A stretch of DNA of 64,000 bases from Raffaelea ambrosiae (Eukaryota > Ascomycota > Sordariomycetes > Ophiostomatales > Ophiostomataceae). The position numbers and the translations under genes were made by a program. The DNA lies in contig PCDI01000013.1 of the NCBI GenBank assembly GCA_002778195.1, positions 837,469-901,468 of the forward strand, read 5' to 3'. The notes under the pieces were generated by a model. That model saw nothing but the letters and a program-made list of their open reading frames with translations, did no database searches and was not told the DNA's origin. This document shows positions 10,597 through 23,221 of the stretch, piece by piece. Numbering within the stretch: position 1 is the stretch's first letter; each line of letters begins with the position of its first letter.

Positions 10597-13500
10597 CCCG
10601 GAGGTAGATGGGAAGGGGCTACAGTCGCTTGAGAAAAAAAACATATAAGTCAGTGTGCTGTTGAACCACTTTTCTGTTGTTCCCGGCCGAGTTTGTCGTC
10701 TGTCGGCACTGGTGGTTCCCAGCTTTCTCTCCACACATGTTGAGAGTGACAACGTAAACAAAGGCAACAAAAAAGGCATCAAGAGAAAAAGAAAAAAAAA
10801 ACCACAAACGGAAATCAGTAACAGAAGAAAAAAACCATGCAAAACGAGGGGAAAAAAAACACTAGCCCGCATTGTCACCAGTGGGGCACAACTTTGTTCC
10901 TGAAGTCATATTCACGTCAGCATGGTGTCTCCTCACTAGTATTGAATCAAGAGGGCTGGATGTTGACCGACCGGACTGATGGCTGCAGAGCTGCGAAACC
11001 TGACACAAGCGATTCGTCACTCCAGTGAGATGTTGGCAATCGGTCCACTGTCCTTTGGAGGGATATTTCCGGGAAATGGTCCTCAAGTGTTTGTATTCCA
11101 CATATTCACACTCAACTGGCTTGTGCAAGAATAATGCCCAGGCTCAAAATAGTTCCTTCAGTGGGATCCGCTCGTTTGTCGTCCAATGGTCATTTTGGGT
11201 CTTAAGAATCACGATGGTATAAGAGGTGGGGTGCTGGTGCAAAAGGATCAGGGGGTGGTTTCGGTGTCAGTGTCCTTCACTGGCCAGTCTACCGTAGCAG
11301 TTATCACTGTCGACAGGAATAGTCACTTGGCAGGCCAGGTGTAGTTGTCGAAGAAAGGGTGGGCCTCCTTCAGTCATGGCATTCCTTGGCATACACCCAT
11401 GGCATATGGAAGACTCCGGGCAGTAAAGAAGGGTCACTGCGATCACTCAGACTGTCACCCACCTTCAAATATTTTGAAGACGAAATATGATAACAGTCAT
11501 CAAGGACCGCACGAGCCTTCTTCAAAATCCAGTAGAGAACCTCCGCGTAATCAAAGTCACATAGGTTGCTGTTTTCCATATGGCATCCTCGGGAAACTCC
11601 AGGAGCGGTAGCTCAGTAACATCCAGGTAATCACGAAATCCTTGCGGTCCATTTGTGTGTGCTGCTTGTCCTGGCAAATCCATGAGGGGGGAGACGGGCT
11701 CCTGGCAAACGTATCCATGGCAATTCACGAAAATCTGGGTTGAGCTCTTTCTGTTCAAAATAGGTGATACTCACGCTGTGACAAGACACAATGTGCCATA
11801 TATTTCAGTTGTGAAACTTGCTGCCTCGTCCGTCCCCGGGCGCTGCAGAAGCCACTGGCCAGCAACCTTTGTCAGAGGTCACCAGCCGAGGTCCAGGCTC
11901 AGAATCCATTGTGGTCAAGAGACGGCTGTCTCCGAGGTCCATGATTGACAGGGTCCATTCAAGGAAATTCCAGGTATTTCAGTCGGTCCGCAAGAGCTTT
12001 GACTTCGCTGGACAGGTGGAAGAAAAAGAGAAATGCGAGAAGATGACTTCCAAAGAGATACAGGACGTAGCACACAACATAAGGCGAAATTGAAACAAAA
12101 AATCCAAATGCAGACGGCCACCAAAGTATAATAGAAAAGGAAAAAAGAAATACCTAGAAGAAGAAGTAGGAACTTCGTTCATGTCAATGGGGTTATATCC
12201 TGGCATGGCTTGGGTTCTCCTGGACTGGATGCAAAGAAAACGGGTCTGTCACTCTGTCTGGATAGACAGCCGTGCAATCAAAATCCTGGCAAAAATGGTC
12301 TCCGGTTTGGGTCTATGGGGTCTTGCGTGCAATCTTCACTATTCCAAGAGGCACAATGCAGGGTCACAGCAAAGCCTCTCCTCAGTGTTATAGAGAGCAA
12401 CAGCAAAAGCAATCCTGGCAAAATGTGAATGGCGTTCTTTATGTGTTGCAAGAGGCGAAGGGCCGAGTCCTGGGGTAATATATGGGCTGCCGAGGGGGAT
12501 GCAGGAAAAGAGGAATGTATAATAAAGGGGGGGTGTGAGAGACTGAGACAATAATAACGTGTGTTGTATGTGGCGATATCAAGTGGAGGGCAGTGGATCC
12601 TTTGGGCACGAAGATTTGAGCAGTTGGGCAGGAAGAAAAGAAGGAAAGAAATTTCCAAACCCGAGGAGGGGCCCATTGCGGTTTTTAAAGTAGACCATGC
12701 GGCGGAGGGGCGCCTCAGCAGTCGTCGAGAAATCTCGCGGAAAGTGCAATCGACAGCAGGTAGGATGTGACAGGAAAAGAAGGAGGGGGTCACGAAGAGT
12801 GGACAAGCAACGCTGCAGGGTACACCTGTGACAGACCCACATGTCTCGGTTGCTCTTCCCTCCACTATTGCTAGGTCTGGTCCGCTCTTGCCGTTCCGCA
12901 CACCATTTTTTTCGCGCTATTCCGAGTCTTTCAATTTCACTATGTATTATCCTCTTTTGTTCTTGACTCACTTTCCTTCTTCGTGAATTTCCTCTGTTTT
13001 GCTCGCTTTTGCCCTGTTCTCCGAGCACAATGAACGACGCAATGATGCCAGCATCGTCCGCCATTCCATCGATTCTTTCTCGGCTCTCTCATCCCCTCGC
13101 TGACGTCGCCTTCTGGTCGACCCCTCCTTGTCGGATGCCACCCCACGCTAGGTCGCGAAAGTGGCCGCAATTGTGACAATGTGTGAGTTGTCAAAAAAAC
13201 CAAGCAAATACTGAGCAGACTTCAGCAGGAGACGTGTACCCACGGAGGCATGGCCTGCGGTTCCTATTGGCCCATTCAGCCATGCCCCACCGTAAGCCTG
13301 CTGCAAGCACCTATATTTGCATGTTCTACTGCACCTGTGGCTTTAGCTGTCTGCAGTTGACAGCCTATCATCGAGACAGCTGCTGTGATAAGACTTGCCG
13401 GGCCCGCTCCCGGGCTTTGCCAACGCATCAATGCAAATGACAAAAAGACTCGACACCCAAGGCGTCCACGGCCTCACTCTCTCTGCTTGCAACAGCAACG

Positions 13501-16500
13501 ACTGGCCATCGTCGCTTTGCCTTCTCCTCGACCCGCGATCACAGCCACGATAGCCATCGCGCGCTGTTCCGCGGCACGTTTCGCTTCTCTTCATGCCCAC
13601 AGCCCCAGTTTCATACCGATGGACATTCTCCAGTGCCGCTGGAAGTGCCACAAATGCTCGTACGGATGCCTCGCTGCCGCCTGCGAGAGACGGTGAGAAG
13701 TGGTGGTGAGAGCGGGTCTCAGGGCCGGTATGAGAGTACTCGTAGGCAGCCACGATTCGTCCCCGTCAACCTTTACGTTTCTGAGCGGGGCTCTCGCCCT
13801 GCTGTGCCGAGTAAAATCCCCTCGGCAAGAAGAGAGAACCAGAAAGAAACTCAGAGAATTACTCCGTCTCGCTGTGATGTGACGACGTGCAGCCCGCAGC
13901 TTGGGTTTCTGCACTTTCACAATGAGTTGGCAAAATCGATTGAACGAAAAGGGGACTGTGTTGTTGTTGGGTGTGTGGAGCAGAGGATGTGTTGGCAGCG
14001 TTCAACTGGCCCATTTGTGTCCATCGCGACTTCGCGGTGCAGGTCAGTTTCCTCACGCCAAACGTCACTGAGCGACGTTCAGTTGCCTCTTTCGTGCCGC
14101 GCATTTTGTCTGGCTCGATGCTTTACCAGGGAAGTTGTCGACCAAACATCCCTTTCGGGTCTTCCTTTCCGGTGATCCTGCCCTGTTTCGTCGGACAGGG
14201 CTCTGATGGAAGTCGGCAGTGCCACCGAAGTCGGTGGCCTAACTCCCTACAAAGAGAGAGTGCGTATCGTACGAAACCCGCCCGGCAGAAGCGATCGAGG
14301 CATGCCACAAATTGTGGCATATGCTCGTGTATCGATCTGAACGTTGCCACTAGGCGGCACATGCGGAAGGGCAGACAAAATCGAGCTGGGACAACAGAGC
14401 GGCAAGAGCACAGAGTGCTCACATGTTGACGGGTTGTACGGTGTATATTTGCAACACAAACTACGGCCTTTCCGGTAAGACACATCATTTACGCTTGCTC
14501 TCTGTGTGCTGTCCACCCACCTGAGGCTCAGTGGCTATGGTCTGGCATCTCTGTTTTTGTCTGACATCACGTTCGACGAAGAGTGCTCACATGGCAAAGC
14601 TGCAACCGGGAATATATTTGCCGGGACCTGGGCTTGGAAGTTCTTGCCGTCCGCACGTGTGCACTGCCAGTGTGTGGCACGAAACTGGCTGCTTTGTGTG
14701 TTGCTGACGGTGGTCGAGGACTGTCGGCAGTTGTGTCTCCTTGCCTATTGTTTTGCGAGTCGAGAAACTGGCAGCAAGACTCTGGACGAAAGAACGCCGG
14801 TATGATTCTGCATTGGCCTGAACCAGACAGGTCGAATCGCACAGCACGGTTGTGCCTTCCCTTATTGGCCCTCTTTGCTCCTGGTGTACCTTCCTTCCGA
14901 AAATGGCAGCCATGGCTCTCTCAAACACACCCTTCCTAATCCGGATGTATAAGGCTGCATCTTCGCCTACAATCACTGCCCAGCATCAATGAAGTCGGTC
15001 TGCCGGCAGCATAGAAATGGACGCCGAAATACGGATTCTAGTCTGACGTAGCCCGTGTAAATCTTAAAAAGGCACAAGTTGCCTAATTGTCCTGTAGGTC
15101 AACGAACACGGAACGACTCTACCCTTCCGTCTGCTGTGATGGGAACTGTTGAGACCTCAGATGACTGTGACGAGTGTCGCGACTTCCTCAGCGTGTTTCT
15201 CTGACTCGTCACAAACGGCAGGAGCGACCGTAGAGCCGAATGAGCCATACATGTCCAGATAGGCCAGCTTCTCCGTCAAGCAGGCTGGCTTAGCTCGTCA
15301 TTCGCTTTTCTCTTCACTTCTGCTATTCACCTCTTACGTTTCTTCACTTTTTTCTTTCGTTTCCGCCCTGCACTTCCTTTCAACCCTGTCTATCCGTCGC
15401 TTTCACCCCAACAGAGATGCATACTGTGTGCACACCCGAAGCCTCAATCAAGCACGAACCTTTTGCCTACGTTCTCGCCCAATTTTCCCGCCAACATGAG
15501 CTGTATGGCCCCCAAATCCCGCTGCAGCTTCGCAGCTTCGCAAAACCGAACACTAATGGGTTCAAATGCTCTTGGCGAGCAGTGTTCGTATTCGACAAGT
15601 GACCGGAGATGGGCGAAAGCGATGGTTGTAGCCATGGAACGAGAAGGGTGACGTGGATGGAGGGCAATGGTAGAACCCTTCGAGACCTCTGGCGATTCCC
15701 CAAACGTGAAGACTCGACAGGACACGATGCCATTCATGGCAGGTCGTTGTTTGAATACAATCATGTTTGAATACAGTCAGATGCGTGCGCCGTCGGTCCT
15801 TGCCTTTTGCCTCCGTGATACGCGCTGACATGGTCACAGTTTACACAGTTCCAGCAGCTGTCGTGGTAGCCAGCGATGATGCCGTTGCACAGAGCCTAAA
15901 CTGAGCATTATCACGAGAACTGGTGCAGACGGGAGAGCATCGCTGACATTGGGCATCAACAGAGAAGCCCTACTGCTCACCAATACAGGGCTTTGGGAAG
16001 ATTCAAGATTCTATCGACGCCCAAACGTCCCGTCCCGGACGCCGTTTCTCACCTGGTCCGCGTCCAATTTGAAAGTGCCGATTTGTCCATCCGGTTCGAC
16101 TGGCTTGCATGATCTAGGCAGCTGCGAATGACAGCCACGCCCCTGCAAAGTGAATAAGATATTGTATCTGCCCTGTGTTGATGCCCAACCAGGATCCTGC
16201 GGACAGCCGAAATTCGTTTCTGCCCGACAGCCATCTGGCGGTGACGTGAAAGGACGCCCCCCCAATAATCCTCCGAGGACCAGCAATCCATTTCCTCTGA
16301 CGAGGCGTCTGGCGGGAGAAAGGATTGCACACACATAATCCGAAATTATGCAGCTGTTTGGCAGCTAGATGTGCTGGCGCCTCTTAACCGTTTCCGTTGC
16401 GTCTATATGTTTCTATTCTGGAGCATGGTCGCTTCGCCTTGGTTCCATATGCTGGAACCCGTGGCCACTGGGCGTCCACGAGTTCTGCTTTATCCAGTTT

Positions 16501-17627
16501 TACTGGCATGCTTGGGAGAAGGGAAGTTTCTGACGTACGCCTGAGAAGCTAAATTAGAGGACTGGATGAGCTCGCTTTTCGTCCTTGTGCCCTTTTTCTC
16601 CTTGTCGAGGCCGTCTACCTGCGGCTTTGTGTTCTCCTCTTACTGGCACCTTGGAGGGATGAGACATTGACGCCCATATCTCCTTGTTTATTTACCCCAG
16701 ATTGCGGTGCAACAAAAGGATTTTGTTTTGTGGTTACTAGTAAAAGCCAACTCATTCTACTGGATTCCGAACCTGGTGAAGCCACGGTCCGGTTGTTGCT
16801 TAAAGAGACCAGTTTTCCTCATTCTGTCTATTCAGTTGCAACAAAGTCATTCCTCCCCCCCCCCAGCTGGAATCCATAATCGGAGAACCCTAAACAAGAG
16901 AGTCAAGGAAGGGTTAATCAAACTGCCAAACAGAGAGCGAAGAAATCGCTGCACAAATACCCCTTTGTCGTCTGCTTTGCTTGTCCTCATTGCCCTCAAC
17001 TGAAGCTGCGTTACGACTCAAAAGCCTGACATATTTTTCGCCCTCCCGGTCTGAACCCAATTTCGCACTTTCATTTTGTTTTGCGCCCCCACGGATCCCT
17101 GTTGCAATTGCCTGGTAAACAGCCGCAGTGGTCACAAACCGTGCATCACGAGCAAACACTTGTCATAACTGAAGTGCTGTTGGACTGCCATCTTCAATCC
17201 CACTTTGGATCTGGTTATCTTCTCTGCGTCTGCCCATGCCCGGTATTACCCTACAGAATTTGGTGAAGCGGTACAATATACTTTGGATATCCTTCTGGAA
17301 GCATCTGTAGGGGTTCGTGCAAAGAAATCAGCTCTTCGGAAGTTGGATAGTTGCATCTTCTACAGGCCCATCTATTCTTGGATCCCGAATTCCTCCTCAG
17401 ATTGGGTGCTTTGGGAATATCTCCTGTTTCGGCATGGACACCGGCAGAAATGCAATTGCCGATGCAGACGCTGGCTACAGAATTCAAAGCCCTAATAGCA
17501 AACAATGGAACACAAACCGAAGGTGCGGAGCTGATGTCTCGTAGTCACCACGGCATGCCGATCACACGATAGGCTGCGTATCTTATGAGGGCATAGTGCT
17601 AACATACCACAAGCACATACATTGGGT
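10597..17627. other. 7 kb divergent gene-free region
   Basis: This lies between the C2H2 gene (-) and the unrecognised gene (+), both transcribed outward. Open frames are short or lack any familiar content or fungal exon structure. The last 450 bases contain frames that look somewhat protein-like and may be upstream exons of the next gene (see findings). I see no transposon ends, tRNA or long repeat. It is probably a shared long regulatory region, possibly with untranslated leader exons. Confidence 0.5.
10619..10738 (-). promoter_or_regulatory. Possible uORF upstream of C2H2 gene
   Basis: A 39-codon frame starts at the ATG ending at 10738 and stops 22 bases before the assumed start of the zinc-finger protein. 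If it is in the leader it could lower or regulate translation. It might instead be partly intronic, because the T-rich, CTGAC-bearing segment just before the main start resembles a 3' splice region. Confidence 0.3.
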
Positions 17628-18951
17628 ATGACGAAGGATGCCAGAACGCTTATGGTGACCGAGGATTTCAGTACTTCCCAACGAGGTAAGAGTTTCACTT
17701 TAAACTATCTCTCTTGTGATCTCTTGGACAGATCTTCTCCTATTTCTAAAAATATCCCCCCCCCCCCGAAACGCCGCATTGAATAACACCAGTGGAAGCT
17801 CCAGCGACCAGCCAACATTCAGCTTATCACCTGTAGGCAACGAAGTTCCAGGAGACGAACACTCCTTCTACCACACACCGAGATCCGGCCAGGCATACAC
17901 TTACTCTCCTCCATCCAGCCACGAGTGGCCACCGACCTCATACCAACCCAATGAGTATGGGTCTGTTGGTGCTGCCTTTGGACCCTACAACAGTAGCAAC
18001 CCTGTTGCTCGCAGCGGTCCCGGTCTAGAACCAGGGCCAATTGCCCGCCAGCAAAGGCTGGGCAAGACCTCTGCTGCCGCCCAAGTGCCAGGTGCAGACG
18101 CGGTAGCCAATTACGTTCATCGCATGTACAGCTTCTCGCCCGCGGATCAGGTAGACGACATCACGAATGTGTCGCCGAGCCTGTCCGACCTGTCCATGGA
18201 AAGCCATTACGGGATGTCGCCACCAGCCCCAGCACCGCACAGTGCATCGTTACGGAGCAAGACCATAAACTCCTCCACCTCGACATCGACCAGCAGCTCA
18301 TCGGGGGGGTCTGGAGCCACGTCTGGGGCTGGGTCTGGACGACACGACGCAGCCGGCGCCCGGGGACGTGGCCAGAGTCGGCGCGGTGGCAACCGCGACG
18401 AGTTTGACGGGCCACACCAATTTCTGCCCAAGCCTGCGCCACAGGTGATGTCCATGATGCAGGAGAGGGAGCTGCCGCATTTGCCCACGAACCTGCTGGT
18501 GTGGGAGCAGGACAGTGTGCTGTCACAGGTCAACGACAGGCTGTCCCAATGTGCCTTTGACTTTGTGGCGCGATACCAGTTCCCTATTCCACTGACGCAG
18601 GACATGCGGCCTGTGGCACGCGCCCAAGACCGCGAATGGACCGAGTGGGTGCAGCTACTCAAGCGACTGGCAACCAAGCGCCGCATTCCCGCGCGGGTGC
18701 TTTACAACGGGCAGATCAAACAGTTTGTTACCATTTTGGAGAACTCTCTGGAAATGCGACATGCGGCTCGACATCAGTCGCGGCCGCTCAAGGACGACCG
18801 CAACATCCTGCAGCTCATCTCGGCGGGCATCCAGGTGGCCAAGATCCTCAAGGATGCGCCGGCTATGGACTTCCTGGACCGCCTCTACGTGGCCACGGAC
18901 AAGCAGATTCAGGAGCGGACTGCGGCCGGCGCGGCTCGGTTCCGAAGCTGA
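17628..18951 (+). CDS. Unrecognised protein, disordered N-terminus, helical C-terminus
   Basis: I do not recognise this protein. The model has exons 17628-17685 and 17732-18951 (425 residues). The 46-nt intron has donor GTAAGA and acceptor GACAG, and the join keeps frame. The first 270 residues are rich in Ser, Pro, Gly and Tyr and look disordered. A 12-base C tract at 17756-17767 lies in the coding frame. The last 150 residues look folded and alpha-helical, starting near LPTNLLVWEQDSVLSQV and including WTEWVQLLKRLATKRRIP and a Lys/Asp-rich end. No catalytic motif or membrane segment is visible. It lies beside a 7 kb non-coding stretch and between two transcription-factor genes, which hints at a regulatory role, but this is inference. 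The 5' end is uncertain and more exons may lie upstream. Confidence 0.6.
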
Positions 18952-19989
18952 AAAGAAGTGAGAAGGAGAGATCGACCCTTGAAAAGCCATTGCGGCCAAC
19001 TTTCTATTTGTCTGAGCTTTTATTTTACCATGAAAAGGAAAACCCCTATTTCGGTACATCCTGGAATCAGATACGATGTCCGCTTTATTCTCTACAGCTA
19101 CCCAACATACGGGATCCCGGGGAAAAGATCTGCCCGGGTTTTATGGCCTCTTTTTTTTCTTTTGGTTTTTTCTCATCACTCTTTTTACGTTGGGCCACTT
19201 GGCCACATTATCCCCCCTTCCCCCTCCCCCAAGACTGTGACACCATGTCTCCATAAGCAGGGATGAGCAATAGGGTTCTACTGTGTGAGGTGTTTTTGGG
19301 CCCTTCTTTTTTTTCTTTTTTTCCACTCCACGTTTCTCATTGTTTACCTTGACCACCAGCAACAGAACTTTTTTGTTCGATTTTCACCTTTGTTTTCTAT
19401 TTGAAACGAAATTCATGAATTATAGACGCAGGTTATACTAGGACGGCTGAAGGAGGTACCCGAAAGAATGCACCGACTTTGGCATTGCTCATCCCTTTTT
19501 TTTTGTCTTCGGTTCGGTTGGCCTTTACAACTCATACATATATATATACACGACAGCGTGATTCCTGCATATTTCATTTATTTTGTTGTGGTTATTCACG
19601 TCTTCACAGATGTTGCACACTATCACAAGGGGCAGTGCTTCTAGGTATTCTAGCCTTTCTTTCTGGCCAATATCCTGGCAATGAAAATGCATTTTGTCAT
19701 GGGGTTTTGATAATTCGTGCTTTTTTTGTGAATGCCTCTTCTCGTTGGTGAACGAGTCCAAACCCCCAAAAGATCTCTTTCCTACATGTTTATTGTCCAT
19801 ATTCAAAATGCCGTACAGTCATAATACAAGGCCATACATATCCTTCGGAGGGAAAGTGACCCCTCCCAGACATTTCAACCCTCTTTCCATAAACCAAAAT
19901 TTAACAAGTCTCCAAAAATGCATCGGTACAACGTAAAAGACATGCAACAAACATAAGAATGAGAAAGAAAAAAAAGCTGTAAAAAACCC
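18952..19989. other. Convergent intergenic region
   Basis: About 1 kb between two genes that end towards each other. It is T-rich on the + strand and probably consists of the two 3' untranslated regions. No coding signal was seen. Confidence 0.6.
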
Positions 19990-22900
19990 TTAAGCTGGAG
20001 TGAAAATGCGGCCCTCATTCTGGAAGGACAGCAAAAACTTGGAAATCAGGCGCCCCTCATAGTCAAATGCAATATCCCGGATTGGGTAGTCCTCGATAGC
20101 ATCGAGAGCTGAGTTGAAGCTGAGAAAATCCATTTCACACCCTATCGCCAGTGGAGTTAGTTACTGGTCTGTACGCCAAGTGGATTTGGAAAGGGCACGG
20201 AATCACAAAGCCGGAAAGCAACTTACAGCCATCGCCCTCGAGGAGATCGCGAAGAGAAGTGACAAGTTCTCTGGCCGGAGTATCGAGCTCGCCAGACTGT
20301 AGGAGGCCGTCGTCCACCAGGGGGTTAAAGGCGGTCTTGAGGTTGGATGAAGCAGGAAGGGATGTGGAAGACGAGGAGGAGGAAGACGAAGCACTGTTGG
20401 ACGCAGTTGGCGAAGATTCGGACGATGAAGACGGAACGGATCCAGTCGGGGCCAGCTGGTGCGTCTGGTAGATGTTATGGAACTGGTAGGCAAATTGGCG
20501 GAAGGGCATATTTTCCACCTCGCGGCATCTGTCAATGGCCTCTTTCCGTTTAAATTCCGCCGGGACGCCTTGCTGCATGTTGAGATTGTTGGTTTGAACG
20601 ACAAAGCTGTCCAGGGCCAGGCCGATGGCTTCCATGGTCAGACAGAAGACAAGGAAAGCGGCTAGACAAGGCGCCCATGAGCTTTTAGCCTTCGGCTTGA
20701 GCTCGCGCCCAAACATCTTGAACAGCTTGTCAACGTCTTCCTGCAGAAGCTCGTCCACCACAGCTTTAATCTGACGATTCAGAACGCGCGCTGTCATAAA
20801 CCGTTCATTCTGTGGAACCAGGCCAGTAGATGCCAGATCGCGCAGAGTCTCTGGCGTGAAGGTAATGTGGCTCGTCATGACATAGTGCATCGTGAAAACG
20901 GTGAGTGCTTGCTTGACAATCGGGGACTGCAGTGCCGGATGTGGGTCAGAGAAAGCGAAATACAAAAAGAAATTCATATAATAGATGAGGAAAAGAAAAA
21001 AAACATACTTCAGTCTGGAGGTAGAACCGCCGTACAATGTTCATGACTTTCGCTGGCAGCGCAGTGTGCCGAGTGTTAGCCATGACCTGGGCCACGAAAT
21101 TCTTCTCATTGACGATGTTATCAATGTAGTTGCGGCAGGTCTTCTTTAGCCTCTCATGATGCTGCGCAGCAGTGGTTCCAGAGCCCTCGGTCACATCCAG
21201 GCCAATGGGCGCACTCATATTCATGGTTAGATGCATCTGATTATCACTCGTGGACAACCGTCCGTGGTGCAGCACGTCTGTCGTCTTGGCTGTGAAGAAC
21301 TTTGCGCCCCGAATTTCCAAGGTGCTCTTGAAAGCTGCGCCGGACGACAGGCGCACGGTGCACGGAAGCTCGGCACCACCAACCGTGAAAGACTCAACAT
21401 TTTCCGATATGAGAATGGAAACCGCTTCCTTACGGAGGTGAGCGCGGATAAATGGAGGGAACAGGTGTACAAGGAAGTCGTCGAATCGCCAGCATACCAC
21501 CTGTGGCACAGCAGTAGCCAACTTTGTGCAATTCTTGCAAGGGCGCTGTGCGTCACACCGAACCTTGCGAGCGTGGCAGCAGAAGCAAGCACCCACACGC
21601 CGCACCTGCAGGGCGCTCTCCTTGATCTCATCGGCCAGAGGGCCCTTGCGGCCCTTCTTGTTATCATTCATGGCCTCGAAGCACTCGAAGGGATTGTGTC
21701 GGCTACCGCTGCCCGCGTGGGCATTGATAGAGGTGGGTGTGACGATGACAAACTTGTCATCGCTGTTGCTACTGAGACTGCTGCTGCCGAGACTGGAGTT
21801 GCTCGAGTTGTAGTTGGCATTGAGCAGAATCTTGTCGGCAACATTCGAACTGGTAGACTTCCGCTTTGAGACTCTCGTGCCTGCACCTCTCACTTTATTG
21901 ATGTTGATCGGGATGGGCCTGGTGGGAACCGACTTGGACGCCGTCTTGGTCGTGCTGGTAATAGAGGGTGCGGCTGTGACTGAGCGAGACTGCACGTGCT
22001 GCTGGAACTGCGCTTGATTCTGCACTTGGAATTGCAGCTGGATCGGCTGCTGCTGGGGGGCTGCGGGTGCTGCGGACTGCTGCCGCTGTTGCTGCTGAAG
22101 CAGTTGGAGCTGCTGAAGTTGTTGTTGCTGGATCTGCTGCTGCTGGAACTGTTGCTGAAGCTGTTGATCTTGCTGAATAAACTGCTGCAACTGCTGGACG
22201 CTGAACTGCCCAAGAACTGACAGTGACGGTTGCTGCTGATTCTCGTGGCCAGTCTGCTCGAGCCTAGTATTGGTAGTAGATCTCGGGCTGGCTGAAAGAG
22301 ATGGGCTGACGGCTGCAGACACAAATGAAGTTGGCGGTGATGGCGATCCTATGCCGTATTCGTCCATCGCAAATAGCTGTGTTCCACGCTGCCCAGGCAC
22401 ATTCGTTGGGTCCCATGGCGGCACATCGGCAGCGGACTGAAGCTGTGTGGGTATGTCAAGTACGATCGATTGCTGGCTCTGTCGCTGTTGCTGTTGGGCC
22501 TGCTGGGCCTGCTGGTGCTGTTGCTGTTGCTCCTCGAGGGTGGCATAAAGTGTTTGCAGTGCCGGCGCCTCACTTTGGGCGACCGGCGTGAAAAAGGGCA
22601 CAAGATCTGTAAGATGCACAAATCAACGGTTAAGGTCTGTCTTTAAGTGAGTGCCGACAGTCCACACAACCCAAATAGAGAAGACCTACCTCGAATCTGT
22701 TGGTCGCTCAGGAGCAGCTCGGGAGATTGCAAGAGTTGGCTGGACAGCTCAGTTGACATATCAGTGAGCAGCTGGCTCTCAGCAATACTCGTCGTCCCTA
22801 GGGTAGTCGGCAGCCCCAATGTAGTGAGCAATGGGTTGGAAAACTGCATGGGATAAGATGTTGGCTGATCAGAGGTTGAGAACAACGACGGTGACGGCGC

Positions 22901-23221
22901 AGACGTTGGCTGGGCCGGAGACGATATTGGCGGCATCTGCAGCGGCATCTGGCCGGGGCTGTGCAGCTGACTCGGGCTCATGCTGAAGCTGCTCAGACTC
23001 GGACTCGGGCCACGATGACCATGAACTTGGTGAGTGACAACACCATAGGAGGCAAGACTGCGGCTGGCCGGACTGGGCATGAAGGCAATAGACGACCCAG
23101 CATTTGAGCTGCCGGGAGGGACTTCGACAAACCCCCAGGACTCGTCATCGGACTGGAGGCCATCAAAGGCCAAGGGAGAGTTGGCAGGCGACACGTTGGA
23201 CGCCATGGTTGAAGATGACAT
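19990..23221 (-). CDS. Zn2Cys6 transcription factor with polyglutamine tracts
   Basis: Probable nuclear DNA-binding regulator of 993 residues. Exons on the minus strand are 23221-22690, 22606-21009, 20926-20227 and 20141-19990. The three introns are 82-85 nt, and two have clear branch sites (CTGAC before 20926, CTAAC before 20141). The binuclear zinc cluster is central rather than N-terminal (about residues 516-547): CX2CX6CX5CX2CX11C, with CHARKVRC as its basic core. About 150 residues before it are dominated by Gln runs. After it come a helical region and a Ser-rich acidic segment. The short last exon encodes a conserved-looking tail ending NEGRIFTPA. The start at 23221 (MSSSTMAS) is a judgement, as ATG at 23206 is also possible. 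The target pathway is not evident. The 7.6 kb upstream is gene-free. Confidence 0.85.
22020..22530 (-). repeat. CAG/CTG-rich polyglutamine-coding repeats
   Basis: Imperfect trinucleotide runs (mainly CAG, CAA, CTG in the coding strand) encode several Gln-rich blocks in the Zn2Cys6 regulator. Interruptions by Leu codons suggest old, degenerate expansions rather than a pure microsatellite. Confidence 0.8.

Noticed and set aside
16080..16110. GGTTCGAC sequence resembling a tRNA B box
   Set aside because: No A box at the right distance and no cloverleaf can be drawn.
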